A stretch of 64,000 nt of DNA from Tamarix chinensis. Taxonomy: Eukaryota > Streptophyta > Magnoliopsida > Caryophyllales > Tamaricaceae. Position numbers and translations under genes: made by a program. Below, piece after piece: positions 10,950 to 22,838 of the stretch. The DNA lies in NCBI GenBank assembly GCA_030549775.1, contig CM060174.1:12653128-12717127 (forward strand). The letters are read 5' to 3'. Below the pieces are notes generated by a model. The model worked only from the letters and a program-made list of their open reading frames with translations. It ran no database searches and was not told the origin of the DNA. The stretch's first letter is position 1. Every line of letters begins with the position of its first letter.

Positions 10950-13900
10950 TGTAACATCCTAAATTTTATCTAACCCTAATTCGAGTAATTAAAATTTTCA
11001 CCTAATCCTACTTCTAGATAATTGATATTCTTATGTTACCTTAATTTCTTAATGTTAAATCTAAACCTAAATCATAATCGTAACTCCAGGTCATTAATAT
11101 TTTAACATAACCCTAACCCTAGATAGTTGATAAATTAATTTAACCTTAATTTCTTAGTCTTAAACTTAAACCTAATCGTAATCCTTATCCTAAATTCCTT
11201 TTCTTTTTCCCTTTTCTTTTTTATTCCTTTTACTCCTCCCCTATCCTAATATCCCTTTTTTTATTCCTCCTCTTTTGGGCATGCATGCCCATCTTGCATG
11301 GCCTTATTTTCATCTACCTACACCTCTCTACACATTTCCTTTCCACCCACTTGCATCTCTTTGCACCTTCATCTGCCCTACAACCACAAAATCTACACCC
11401 AATCGCCATCCTTCCCCTGGCCTTTGTCAAGAGAAATAAATCCACAAAAAACTCTCCCAACCTTTCACCTTTGGCACCCTCATCTCACGCCCTCACCGTA
11501 TATCCTATAAATAACTCCTCTCCCTTCTTATTTCATTTTTTCAACCCACTCAACTTCCCCCATACCTTCCTCTTCCTTCCCTTGGTGCTTTTCCCTTCAT
11601 TCGTTGTTGTTCCACCAATTTTCTTTCAAAAAATATTATGTAGTTTATACATCCTCACACAACTTATCCTTAGCTTTGTAAAACTTCCATGCTCAATACC
11701 ACCTAAATGCATGATACTGATGCAAACCCATCCATATCTGTAACATCACATCATATAACAACCCTCACCTTACCCAAATCCCTTCCCAATTGTGTCATTT
11801 TTTCACACTAAACCACCACCTCTCAAGTCAAAAACTTATTCCAGAAACCCCTGATTCACATAAAAAAAATTGATTTTGCACTCCCTAGGGTTGCACCAAC
11901 TTCTATCGCAGGTAGTTTAAGCTTTGTGTGACTTGGTTTGCACCGGTTTTCTCTATTTTATACCCTACTTTACCTTATATTTTCCTTGTTTGTTTTCTTA
12001 AGTTCTAATAATTTATTATATTTTATTCTTTATATTTTTTTTGGTGGTATAGGAAGAGGAATCTTACAGTTATACATGTTAAAGACTAGAGACGTTTTTT
12101 GTAAGGATATATGTTAGTTGGGATTTTTAATTTTTGGTCATATTTTATATTAAAAATGCATGGTTTTCATTATTAATGATGATAAGTTTATGTTGATAAT
12201 TTTTTTTCATGATCATATGGTATCAAATCTATGGAAAGTGAGAATATTTGAAGAGTATATGTTATTGTAAATCTCGTTTTGATACCCTTAGTGTGTTAAT
12301 GTGACCTATGGTATTTTAATGAACTTTGAATAGTTATGTAAATTGGTTAATGAATGTGGTAAATTAGTTTCAAGATGATATATATTGGAAGTTGGAAATC
12401 ATTCATATTGGGACTCATAGTTTTTTTTTTGTCAAAATGGGTATTTTAGCTATCTCAAGGACAATTTAGTCAATATAAGTTAAATGTGGAATATTTATTA
12501 TTTTCATGTGTTAATAAATTCATAATATTATAAGTATATCATATGGAATATTTAGAGCAATTATAAATGGCTTAAGTCCAATAAAAGGAGAAAATGACTT
12601 AAATTTGGAATGGTAGGTGTGATCATTACCTCATATGTCGTACATTGAAGTTAGACCTTTATTTTTGGATATGTTGTTACTATTAGAATTTTAGCAATTT
12701 GTGTTAAAATTTGTGGTCATATGAGTCCTATGGGAAAATTTTATGCTTGACTTGTAAAGTTAGGGCTTTATAGGGATGTGTGAATAATAACTCTAGAGGC
12801 AGGTTGTAATTGCATGTGTAAGACATTAGATTTAGATAGTTATTTTTTTTTACATATTTTCAATAATAATATTTTATGTATTTCCATTAAAAATTGTGTT
12901 TAAATGAGTAATATGAAAGAACTTATGATTATCTTAAGATATTAGGATTTCATAGGGAAAATATGGGTTTTCTCCTCGGGGGATGTCCTGATATTCATGT
13001 GGTTATGTTATAAGTGTTTCAAAATATTATGTTCTTTTTCATATCTACATGTATGATTGTGTGATGATCTTGAGTTTAAATAACAATGAATAAGATATTA
13101 ATCTCTTAAAGTGAAAGATCACTTGAGTTGGGATAGGTTATACACATTCGTTCCATAGACGAGAATATTAGCTAGGAGCATTTTGCCTTAGGGTTGTGCC
13201 TATTTGTTCCACTAAATGAGAATAGTGTCTGGGATCATTCTTCCTTGAGGTTGTATATTATTAATACCATTCCATTGGTTATGAATAGTTGAATCCCTAA
13301 ACTTAGCACAAATAAGAATATGAATTATGATTATATCAAATGAACAACAATGTATAAGACATTAATCAATTAAAGTGAAAGATCACATTATTTAGGAATG
13401 AGGTGTTGGGTCTTTTCTATTAGATTAATAATAGTAGTTAGGATAGTTCTACCCTAGGAGGTAATTCAGATCATTCCATCTATTTAAGAATAGTGGTAAA
13501 GAGCATGTTGTTCTTAGAGGTGTAGAGTCTATTACACTAGCTTAATAATAGTGGTTAGGTGCATTCTAGCCAGGGAGGTGTTTTAGTTTATTCCACAAGA
13601 TTAAGAATATTGGGGGTCCTAAACTCAATTTGAATAAGAATATAGATTATGATTATATCTAATAATGAGTTCTAGAATCAGTTTTTATCTTACATCATAT
13701 TATGTTAACATATATACACATTTATTCCTTAATGTGACCTTATAACATTATGCAACTTTTTTGTGATTATACTGTTACCTTACTCAGTACATAGTGTATT
13801 GATAGTCCTTTTCATGGGTGCTACTCATTCCCACAAGTAGGTGACCCGGGTAATCTTTTGTAGGTCATAGAGGACCATCTTGATGACTTTGCTACTTTTG

Positions 13901-14348
13901 ATGAAGTAATTGTGTATTAGCAATCATATTATGGGTGATCATGTTAAGATTGTATTGTTACCTTACCATTTTTATGAACTACCTTTCATGGGTACTAGTC
14001 ATTTCCACAAGAAAATACCACCTTGTTTTGTAGGTGAGTGCATAATCAAATTGGTATAGGGTATAGTTATTTTGATATCTCTATCTCTCTACAGACTCTT
14101 AGTCCTCTATTTTTATTATACATATTTTCTTCTCTCTATTTTCTTTCTAGTATCATGGTGGAATTAAGTGCTTCCCATACCAAATTACTAGGTATAATGT
14201 TACTTTACCTTACACCTAACATAGATTAGGTATAGGGAGTGTTTCTTCTATGTTGGATATGGCATAGCACCCATGTGTTTTGTATTTTGGCTTCTATAAT
14301 TAACTCCTTAAAATAAAAATTTTAAGTCCTAAAAGTGGGGGTATTATG
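10950..14348 (+). mobile_element. Solo LTR C inside the copia 1 reverse transcriptase
   Basis: Starts TGTAACATCC and ends GTGGGGGTATTATG, a worn version of the family's GGGGGTGTTACA. Removing it together with one copy of a 5-base flank makes the minus-strand copia frame read D-I-E-L-E-Q without a gap, which fixes the boundaries. Inside are a CT-rich tract (11180-11830), a TATA box, a block of worn repeat units (13140-13620) and a GTTACCTTACTCAGTACATAG segment (about 13770) shared almost word for word with the large LTR F (about 43640). No internal retrotransposon domain is present. Confidence 0.82.
11506..11514 (+). promoter_or_regulatory. TATA box of solo LTR C
   Basis: CCTATAAATAAC follows the CT-rich tract, at the same relative place as CCTATAAATACC in LTRs E and F. 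It is the likely LTR promoter core; transcription was not tested. Confidence 0.6.
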
Positions 14349-14353
14349 TCAAT

Positions 14354-15068
14354 ATCCCTTATAGCTACTACTTCTACCAAGACTCTTATAGATGTATGCT
14401 TGAATACTAATGAAAATACTTTGAAGTAGTCAACCCCTTCTCTTTATGAAAACCCTTTTGCAACCAGTCTTCCCTTAAAATTTGGTGGCCCAGACTATGA
14501 CATTCCTTCTTTTGACATATAAAACCATATACACCCTACAACATTTCGGTGATTAGGATTAGTTATAAGCTCCCAGGTTCTTCTCTTCACCAAGGAATCC
14601 ACTTCCTCTTGCAATACACCCAACCACTCTTTACTTTGCCAATTGTTTATAGTTTGCTTATAATTTAGAGGTTCATCTTTTAATAGGCATGCAAAATGCA
14701 AGGTAGATGCAACTCCTTCCAAATATTCAAACCTTTGGGGTGTTCTGATATTCTTTCTAACCCTATCCCTTGCTAAATGAAGCATAATAAGGTCATCCTG
14801 AGCTTGATATTGTTCAACTAGAACATGGCCTACTTCCATATATTTAGCTTCTATAATCCGATGCTCCACTTCAAGTATTAACTTCTCTTTATCAATGATA
14901 TGTCTTGTATCATCTAAAACTACATGATCTTTATAAAAGACTCCTTCCCTGAACATTTCATCTCTACTAAGGAATGTCTTCATACCATAGGGATCTAGGT
15001 TCATCACTTTATACCGTGTAATCCACTCGGGATAGCCTAAGAAATCACACTTTATAGCTCTTCCATCT
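14354..15068 (-). pseudogene. Copia 1 reverse transcriptase 5' part and integrase tail
   Basis: Minus-strand continuation of copia 1. A 170-residue open stretch (15007-14495) includes LLKDEPLNYKQTINNWQSKE and VDSLVKRRTWELI, typical of the start of the copia reverse transcriptase, followed leftward by VFIKREGVDYFKVFSLVFKH up to the LTR C junction. To the right, just before the MITE, IKCDFLGYP marks the integrase C-terminal region. Broken by a stop or frameshift at about 14495. Confidence 0.8.
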
Positions 15069-15076
15069 ATATTTGC

Positions 15077-15605
15077 ATAGGGATGAAAATTTTTCCCGCG
15101 GGTTTGGGGCCCCGTCGGGGATTCCCCGTTCGGGTTCGGGGAGAAAATTCGGAGATCAGGTTTGGGTTCGGGGATTCTTAACTGGGATTTTTTGGGGATG
15201 AGGTGGGGATGGGTGTGGGGTCCCCATCCACGAACCTGCCCCGAATAATTTTTTTATATTTTTTTATATAATTATATATATGTAATATATAAATAATTTT
15301 TTTATAAAATATAAATTAAAAGTATAATATAAAAATAAGATTTGAGGGTCGGGGATAGGTTCAGGAATCGAGTATAGAGTCAGGTTTCAGGGATCGAGTC
15401 GGGTTTTAAGATTGGAGAATAAATCGAGGATGGGAAATAGATCGGGGATCGGGTCGGGTATGGAGATTTGATCCCCTTGAGGATCAGATCAGGGAATCCC
15501 CGATAAAAAAATCGGGGATCGGGTCTGGTTCGGGGATTATTTTCCTTATCGGGTTCGGGGATGGGGATGGGGTCCCCGACCCTAACCCACCCTATTGCCA
15601 TCCTC
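15077..15605. mobile_element. hAT-type MITE with GGGTTCGGGGAT minisatellite
   Basis: A 529 bp insertion in the copia 1 integrase, flanked by the perfect 8 bp duplication ATATTTGC (15069-15076 and 15606-15613). Eight-base target duplications are typical of hAT elements. The ends form short imperfect terminal inverted repeats: AGGGATGAAAAT at the left, and GAGGATGGCAAT when the right end is reversed (9 of 12 by eye). The inside is a GC-rich variable repeat of GGGTTCGGGGAT-like units around an A+T core at 15247-15335. It encodes no transposase. The open frame seen over it is a composition artefact. Confidence 0.85.
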
Positions 15606-15613
15606 ATATTTGC

Positions 15614-16640
15614 ACCACCACCACTACACTTTTCTACTGGAGTTCCAAAGTTAATAGATGAATAAGGACATCTATTAATCAAAAAACAAGTTAGAATACA
15701 CCTAACCCACTATAATGGTTCTATTCAATCTCTCAACTAGCCCATTATGTTGAGGATTTCCAGGTACAGTGTAGTGTATTACTATGCCATGCACATTATA
15801 AATTTTATAAAAATCCTCATTGAAAAATTCTAGGCCATTATCAGTTCTCAATTTCTTAACCTTCCTCTCTTTCTGAGTCTCAACCATATATTTCCATTCC
15901 TTAACATATTGAATGCTCGGTATTTGATTTTTATAACGTAAATCCACACAAATTTGAAAAAAAAATCATCAATAAAGGTTAAGAAATGCCTTGATCCACC
16001 TCTTTACATTATCCTTGATGGAAACCATAGTGTGCATGCACATAACCAAGTATTGTCTTTGATTTGTGTGTGATAGTCTTGAACTTCAATTCACATGTCT
16101 TAACCAAAGTGTAGTGCTCACAAAAAAAAAAACCATTTCATTGAGTTGGACCTTCCCAAGGAACCCCTTCTTATTGAGTATCTTCAGACCTTTCCCACTA
16201 ACATGTCCCATCTTTAGATGCCACAACTTCCTTGGTGTAAGTTGAAAATTTTCACCTATATTAATAGTGCTATAGCTTTTGTCTTCTAAAGCATACAACC
16301 CATTTAATAACCTCTCTCTCAGAACTACCATGGAACCTTTCACTACCTTCAAAGTTCCATTTTCTACCTTCAGAATCAAGAGTGCCAAGAGAAACCAAGA
16401 TTCTCTTCAACTCAGGTATGTGTATCACAATATCACCAAAACCCATTATAAGGTAAGGTTTGTTGTTTCGCATTAATACCCCACCACCTTGAGACTTTGT
16501 ATAATTCAAGAACCTAGACTTATCTGGACATATATGGAATGTGTATCTAGAGTCTAGAACTCATAGATGATCAACAACAATAGTTGAAGTCATCAAAACT
16601 TCTACACTGTTATAGCCATATGATACAACTTCAGCATCTC
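15614..16640 (-). pseudogene. Copia 1 GAG-pre-integrase and integrase remnant
   Basis: On the minus strand, PRKLWHLKMGHVSGKGLKIL (about 16230-16150) is the GAG-pre-integrase box. VKKLRTDNGLEFFNEDFYKI and PGNPQHNGLVERLNRTI (15880-15710) are the integrase core, with RTDNGLEF keeping its Asp. Next to the MITE the frame continues FLINRCPYSSINFGTPVEK. Stops and frameshifts divide these blocks, so no functional integrase can be made. Confidence 0.85.
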
Positions 16641-17440
16641 CCTAATCAACATCCCTTTTAGCTATTGGGTTTTCTTATCCTGCCCAGTTTTCTTCATCTC
16701 AAGGCTTCATTTTCTTAAATGGCCCTTTTTATGAAAATAGAAACACTTCCATGAAGTCTTCCCACTCTTTTGAAATTGGCAACACCCTTTCTTGGTTTCT
16801 TTTTTTTCCTTCTTTTCAGACCTTCCCTTGACATACAAACTATCAGCAATGATCTCTTCTTTTTTAAATTATGTTTTCTTCAATTCTTTCAATGTTGTAA
16901 CTGCATATTTCGGGTATAAATTTTCATGACTTAACATGATAGTCTAAAAAAATTCTCATACTTATCAAGAGGTAGAGAATTCAACAAAATTATTTCATGA
17001 TCCTCATAATCCATCTTAGCTTCCACATTCTCAAGATCTATTAATATTTTGTTATAATCATCCAAATGATCCTCCAAGGTTTTCCTTTATGTTACTATAA
17101 ATAAAAATAAATGATTCTTGAAAATCACTCTCTTGGTTTATCTTTTATTCATATGAAGACTCTCAGGCTTATCCCATATACCTTTTGCTATCATTTCTTT
17201 AGAAACCTTTATAAGAACTTTATCATTAAGGCTCAATATTATGGAACTATAGGCCTTTTCTAATATCTTAGGTTTCTCTTCATTCTCCTAAGAAATCTCA
17301 AATCTCTCTTATCCTAGGAGTGGTTGTTGAATTTTCTACTGCACTAGAAGTGCACAAACCTTCAACCTCCACATCCCTAAACCACCCTTGTCATCAAAGC
17401 TCTCTACATCAAATTTCATGGAGCCCATTCTCCATCCTAA
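16641..17440 (-). pseudogene. Copia 1 gag remnant
   Basis: The gag start is recognisable on the minus strand at about 17420: MKFDVESFDDKGGLGMWRLK and then an in-frame stop after ALLVQ. This is the usual N-terminus of copia gag proteins. A zinc-knuckle relic lies near 16760-16725, reading KCFYFHKKGHLRK, with the second Cys changed to Phe and the last Cys lost at a stop. The segment between is full of stops. Confidence 0.75.
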
Positions 17441-17445
17441 AAGCA

Positions 17446-17457
17446 GCTATAATACCA
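17446..17457 (-). other. Primer-binding site of copia 1
   Basis: Minus strand TGGTATTATAGC, close to the TGGTATCAGAGC complement of initiator tRNA-Met used by many plant retrotransposons. It lies four bases inside the 5' LTR, as expected. Confidence 0.7.
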
Positions 17458-17461
17458 ACTA

Positions 17462-17913
17462 TGAGAACTTATACTAATATAATATTGTACGTAACTAAAC
17501 ACTAAAATTCAAATGTACAGAACAATAGGATAATCAAGGCTTTTAAAAGAAAGGTGCAAGAACTACTACAATAGGGAAGGAAATATAAGAATTTAGAGAA
17601 ACAAAGTTTAGGATTTATTGGTGATCAACTCGGGAATTATTCATAACTCCTTTTACAAGAATATTTACTAAAACTTAACTCTTACTACAAGCCGCCATGT
17701 ATTTATGGCCTAAACCCTAAGGGAGATCATATTATTGGTTATAAGCAACTAACCCTATAAGCCTCCCAATTATATGTCAATCATATAAAACAACCTAAAC
17801 AAAATTAAGTTGGAACAAGCCGACAACTATATTAGCAAACAAACTAAATGGATTAACAATTATAATCACAACTACAAACACAAGAATGTAGTTAAAAACC
17901 TAACTTCCTAACA
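17462..17913 (-). repeat. 5' LTR of copia element 1
   Basis: Partner of the LTR at 9277-9692, with the same TGTTAGGAAGTTAGG start and about 450 bases long. The difference in length from the left copy comes from small indels. Confidence 0.85.
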
Positions 17914-18979
17914 GTGAGCTTTCATGCACAGTGTCGACAATCTAGTCCAAACTTAAAACTACTTTGTAACAAACTATATTTTAAATTTTCCTAAATTATG
18001 ATTTGGCTTAATTTTTATAAAAATAGTTTAGCTATGGTTTTAATAACTATTTTACAATTTATAAATCATATACCATGTATACAGTAATATTTTTTTTAAT
18101 GAAAACATATTGTTCCTATGACAAATTACAAGTTTGAAGTGATAAATTATAGTGTATAACCCTAATATTCTTCTTTTTTATTATGGTATACTTTTGCATT
18201 ACAAGTTTTTCTTTTCTTTTATATTTAATTTCCAAAATTATTGTGAAATAATTTAATGTTGATCATGTACTTGGTTGCGTACTTTTGACTTTAGATTGGT
18301 TGAAAATTTGTAAAAATATATTGTAAATTTGATTTTCAATTTTAAATCTATGATTTTTCATTTTCAAAATAAACATTGAAATGAATATTAAAATTTAAAG
18401 TGCATAAACCATAAACTAAACTAAGTCACACCATAAAATAATGGTTTGATTTGGTTTATGGTTCTTTAAGAAAAGTTTGGTTCAATTTGTTATAGTTTTT
18501 AAATAGTAAGGTTACAACTTGATTTGCTTTGAGGGCTTAACCACACTAAACCAAACCATGTGCACTTTTATTTTCATGACATGTCGCCCATTAAACATAT
18601 AGGTTGTCTTGTGATTAGGGTTGTTAATAAATTGAGTTAGCGAGCAAGCTCAATTCAATCCATTAAATGCTTCGTTTGGCCCATTCGTTTAGTTAAATAA
18701 GCCGAGCCCAAGCCTCACTTTTTTTTTGTTTATCAAATGAGTCAAGATTGAGTTTTAAAAAATTTTATTCGACTCATATATAGTTTAAACCCATGAGGTC
18801 ACCTCAATTTGACTTGTTAAAAGCTCAATTTGATTAGTTTTTTTAGTTAAATGAGTCAAGCTTTGATTTTATTTTAGATTTCTTTATTAAGTAAGAGAAG
18901 CTTGAACTCGAATGTGTTTAAGGTGGTTCACTCATTTATGATCCTCCTTATGGTTATGGTGGTTTCCCAAGGTCATGGT
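17914..18979. other. Old intergenic DNA with a GAGC/CTCAA-type repeat
   Basis: No gene is visible. From about 18617 (TAGGGTTGTTAATAAATTGAG) to about 18960 there is a degenerate repeat of GAGCAAGCTCAATTC- and AAATGAGTCAAG-like units. It resembles a widespread plant non-autonomous repeat built on GAGCTCGAGC-type motifs. A related patch occurs at 55240-55470. Ends and target duplication were not resolved. Confidence 0.4.
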
Positions 18980-19503
18980 TGTTAAATTTATTGTAATATA
19001 TTAAGTTAATTATTAATTAATTAATATAATTTTTACTAAATGATTAAAGGTTTACATTAGGTGCATGAATTAATCAATATGTGATATTGTAGTATATGGA
19101 TCATAAATTGCCTTGGAGTATAACTCTAGTTATTTGTTAATTAGAAAAAGGCACTAATGTTGTTTGCTAGTTAGTAGCACATGACATGAGATGACATTTA
19201 GTAATTATAAATATAGAATGTGGTCCTAATTTCAAATACATAGTAGAGAGAGAGAGAGAGAGAGAGAGAATTTAGGGCTAAATACTATGTAGTTCCTTTA
19301 GTCATGACTGAAAGTTAAGAGTAAGGCTAGAAAATTACAACTCTTGTGACCAAAAAACTAGATGGTTACATTATTTAATGCATTGGTGACTATTTGAATA
19401 GAACCATAAAGGCTATAAATAGACCCCCACAATACAAAAATATGTATTGAGAAAAAATTTGGATAATTAATATATATCTCTACCCTCTCTATTATATTGC
19501 TAC
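18980..19503 (+). repeat. 5' LTR of copia element 2
   Basis: Begins TGTTAAATTTATTGTAATAT, matched by the 3' LTR from 28922. It contains a (GA)n run at about 19243-19270. The right end is placed just before the primer-binding site at 19508 and is uncertain by a few bases. Confidence 0.75.
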
Positions 19504-19507
19504 TAAT

Positions 19508-19517
19508 TAGTATCAAG
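19508..19517 (+). other. Primer-binding site of copia 2
   Basis: TAGTATCAAG resembles the start of the initiator tRNA-Met complement TGGTATCAGAG, with one G-to-A change and a one-base loss. Confidence 0.5.
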
Positions 19518-19732
19518 TATAATGTTAAATTAACCAATGTTTTTATCAAATTGGATTGCTACTTTAATAAGAATGAAAATTGGTTATTTCTAGGAATACA
19601 ATTTTCCTCAACCTTGGGCACCATAGGAAGAAAAAAATTTGTCTTAAAAATACATCATGAATTTGGTGGAATTGGATAAATTAATTTGGTCTTCCACTTT
19701 TTGAGTTATGCCATTGTTTCGATTACAAGGTA

Positions 19733-19733
19733 C

Positions 19734-19777
<44 letters not shown>
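19733..19777. repeat. (ATT)n microsatellite
   Basis: About fifteen ATT units in the leader between the copia 2 LTR and its gag region. Confidence 0.95.
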
Positions 19778-19779
<2 letters not shown>

Positions 19780-20119
19780 CATTATAATATTTTATTTTAT
19801 TATTTATTTAAATAATCATATCATTTTCTATGCTATAAATTAATTATGTATCCAACAAGCTTAAGAAAAATATTTAAAGAACTTTATTTCTTATCTATTA
19901 TAGTATATTTTGTTGGTATTTATTTATAAACTTTTATACCTTATATTCTTCTACCCCCCTTCTCTTATTTATTGGATTTATATTTTCATAACAGAAATAG
20001 GTGTACCAACGAACATTATTGAAAATCCTATAAATAATGTAGGTGTTGATGAAAAGCACCAAAGTTCAATAGGTTTTATTTTAAATGTTGGAAACGGTAA
20101 ATATTTTTCTATCTAACTA

Positions 20120-21150
20120 CATTAGATCTGACTAAGTATATATTAGTGAAAGCCCATTTAAACTCAAGAAAAATAAGATTGATGTAGCCAAAATGGTTGA
20201 GGTGGATGAATGGAATCATATGGATTTCTTATGCAGAAACAATGTCCTTAGTAGGATAAAAGACACATTATATAATATGTATTCTAGTGCTAAAACAGTA
20301 AAAAAACTTTGAAATTAATTTGGTACCAAATAAAAGACATAGGAGGTCGGAATAAAGAAGTTTATTGTCATTTGTTTTCTCGATTATAAAATTGTGGATA
20401 ATAAGTTCATTATATCCCAAGTGGAAGATTTTCAAGTTATCATTCATGATATTTATGTTGAGGTTATGTCTCAAAGTAACTCCTTTCAAGTGGCAGTAGC
20501 TAGTGAAAAAATACCACCATCTTGGAAATAATTTAAGAACTAACTTAAGAATAAGCGTAAAGAAATAAAACTTGAAGATCTAATTGTCCATTAGAGAACC
20601 GAGGAGGATGACCACAATTTTAGAAGTATGAATCCTAAGGTATTAACAACTAATATGGTGGAAATGGGTTACAGAAAAGAAAGAAAAGGAATCAAGTCGG
20701 AGATGGTTATAATACAAGATCTAATGTCTCTAATAAATTCAAGGGAAAGTACTATCATTGTGGCAAACAAGGACACAGTGAAAAGGATTGTCATAATCCA
20801 AAGAAGTCTAAGAAGAGCAAAAATGAAATGAATTTCACAAAGATAGACAATTTATCTCAAGATATTAATGTTGCCAACATGTTTGTAGTATTATCTCAAT
20901 GCATCCTTATAAGTAATACTAAGGAATGTTGGGTAGAAACTATAGCCACTTGTCACATGTGTGCTAACAAGCGGATATTATATGAGTATCCATCTATTAA
21001 GAACAATGAAGAACATTTCTTCATGGAAAGTGCTTTATTTGTAATAGCAATATGATATGGAAATTTAATACTTTGAAAAGCAGCAAGACTCTTACCTTGA
21101 AGGATGTGAATCATGTAACAGATATCTTAAAGAACTTAGTATTTAGATCC
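20120..21150 (+). pseudogene. Copia 2 gag and protease remnant
   Basis: Frame-broken gag. One frame near 20210 reads WNHMDFLCRNNVLSRIKDTL, the usual gag UBN2-like region. At about 20745-20790 comes the zinc knuckle KYYHCGKQGHSEKDC, in which the first Cys is Tyr (TGT to TAT) while the rest is kept. A downstream block ending KECWVETIATCHMC, where intact elements have a VDSGATxH protease site, is also altered. Not functional. Confidence 0.78.
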
Positions 21151-21174
21151 CTATTAAGTAGGAATGGTTTTTAA

Positions 21175-22232
21175 TTGGTTTTTGTATTTGATTTGTTTAT
21201 ACTCACTAATAATGATATGTCTTTAGGAAAGAGGTATCTTAGTGAAAGGCTTCTTAAGATGAATGTAATGATAATTGTACCTAAAATAATTAATAATGAG
21301 AGTGTTTCTTGTACTACTTATATGCTTTATTTATTTAATATTTGGCATGAAAGATTAAGACATGTTAATTATGATACCATTTATAGATTAATGAATCTAT
21401 TTTTTCTACCTAAACATGATTTTGATCCTAATCATAAATGTGAAGTATGTGTAGAGGCTAATATGGCAAGAAACCCCTTTCATTATATTAAAATAAATTC
21501 AGATCTTCTAGATTTAACTAGCACTAATGTGTGTGATTTAAAGTTTGTGCAAAATAGGGATTGTAAAAGGCATTTTTTTTACCTTTTATAGAAAATTGTA
21601 GTAAAAATTCTACATATATTTGTTGTGAAGAAAGGATGAGGTGATTGAAGTTCATAAACAATAAAAGGCGAAAGTTAAAAATCAACTTGGTAGAAAGATT
21701 AAGGCATTAAGAAGTGATAGTAAACATGAATACCCATTTGAACAATTTTATTTGGAAAATGGTATTATTCACCAAACTACCACTCCTTCCATCCCTAGAT
21801 CTAATGTAATTGTAAAACACAAGAATAAGAATAGAACCTTGAAGTACATGATTAATGTCATAAGAACTTGTGGAGGAAGCTATATTATTTTCAAAATACA
21901 TTCTTAATAAGATATCTCATAAGAAAACCCAGAGTAGTCCATATGAGTTATGGAAAGGTCACAAACCTAACTTCAAATACTTAAAAGTGTGGAGGTTCTT
22001 GGAAAAAGTAACAGGTCCAAATTAAAAGAGGGTTAAGTTAGGACTAAAAACCATTGATTTTGTATTCATTTCTTATGCACATAATAGAAGTGCATATCAT
22101 TTTATTGTTCACAACTCAGAAGTTCCTAACATTCATGCCAATACCATTATAGATGCTATATTTTTCAAAAATAGTATTCCCTACAAAATTTATAGTGAAT
22201 AATTTTCGCTAAAGAGTCCAAAAGACTCTAAT
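21175..22232 (+). pseudogene. Copia 2 GAG-pre-integrase and integrase remnant
   Basis: The open stretch 21175-21591 holds the pre-integrase box LFNIWHERLRHVNYDTIYRL and its Cys pair in HKCEVCVEA. The integrase core follows in pieces: IKALRSDSKHEYPFEQFYLE and GIIHQTTTPSIPRSN (21690-21810), then ELWKGHKPNFKYLKVWR (about 21945). The block ends at SPKDSN, where solo LTR D begins. Confidence 0.82.
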
Positions 22233-22830
22233 TGTAATACCATGAATTTTCCTAACCATAATTTCTAGGTGATTAACCTCCAAAGTTCTTTCTTAGCTCT
22301 TAAACTTTGTTTGAATACCATACTCTTATCTCTTAAACCCTCATTCTTACATTTATACCTTTAAAGCTCTAGTTTTCAAATTAGACGAATGGCTAGCAAC
22401 ACTCAAAACCTTTTCGTTCAAAGCATCCGACAGTCGACTACCAACCTTATACAATAAATAGAAGTTAAGCAAATTTCATTATTCTTGATTTTTTTATTCA
22501 TTTCAAACTCTAATAAATTAATATGCCAATATTTTTATATATTTGGGTTCCTGGATTAATTCATCATCTTTCAATAATTTTTCATGATTTTTTGAAACTA
22601 TTTTTAACTATTTATTGGACAAATTTTTTTTTAATACTTTCAAACTTTATTGCGAGTAAGGACTTCATAATTCAGTCCCTCTTACACACCATGATCTGAC
22701 CATTCCTTGTCCTTGCTCACTCAACTAAAAATCTAGCCATAATCACCTTAATTACCTTCCACTAACTTTCTTACATTCTCTCACTTATCTCAATCACTCA
22801 CATCCCTCCTCTTAATTATAAGATACCCCC

Positions 22831-22838
22831 TATATAAC
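22831..22838 (+). promoter_or_regulatory. TATA-like element of solo LTR D
   Basis: TATATAAC follows CCCCC and precedes a CT-rich stretch, corresponding to the TATAAATA position in LTRs C, E and F. Confidence 0.45.

Larger units (their letters stand above)
9277..17913 (-). mobile_element. Ty1/copia element 1, decayed, with two nested insertions
   Basis: A copia element on the minus strand. Its two LTRs (9277-9692 and 17462-17913) match over their whole length by eye. Both end, read on the plus strand, in CCTAACTTCCTAACA. Between them, reading leftward, come a primer-binding site, gag, a zinc-knuckle relic, GAG-pre-integrase, integrase, reverse transcriptase and RNase H. The flanks GTGTG (9272-9276) and GTGAG (17914-17918) agree at 4 of 5 bases and are the likely target duplication. 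The coding part is broken by stops and by two later insertions, a solo LTR and a hAT-type MITE. Confidence 0.88.

Noticed and set aside
15380..15682. 100-codon frame with repeated Pro-Asp/Ile-Pro phrases
   Set aside because: It is the reading of the GGGTTCGGGGAT minisatellite inside the hAT-type MITE joined to copia integrase sequence.
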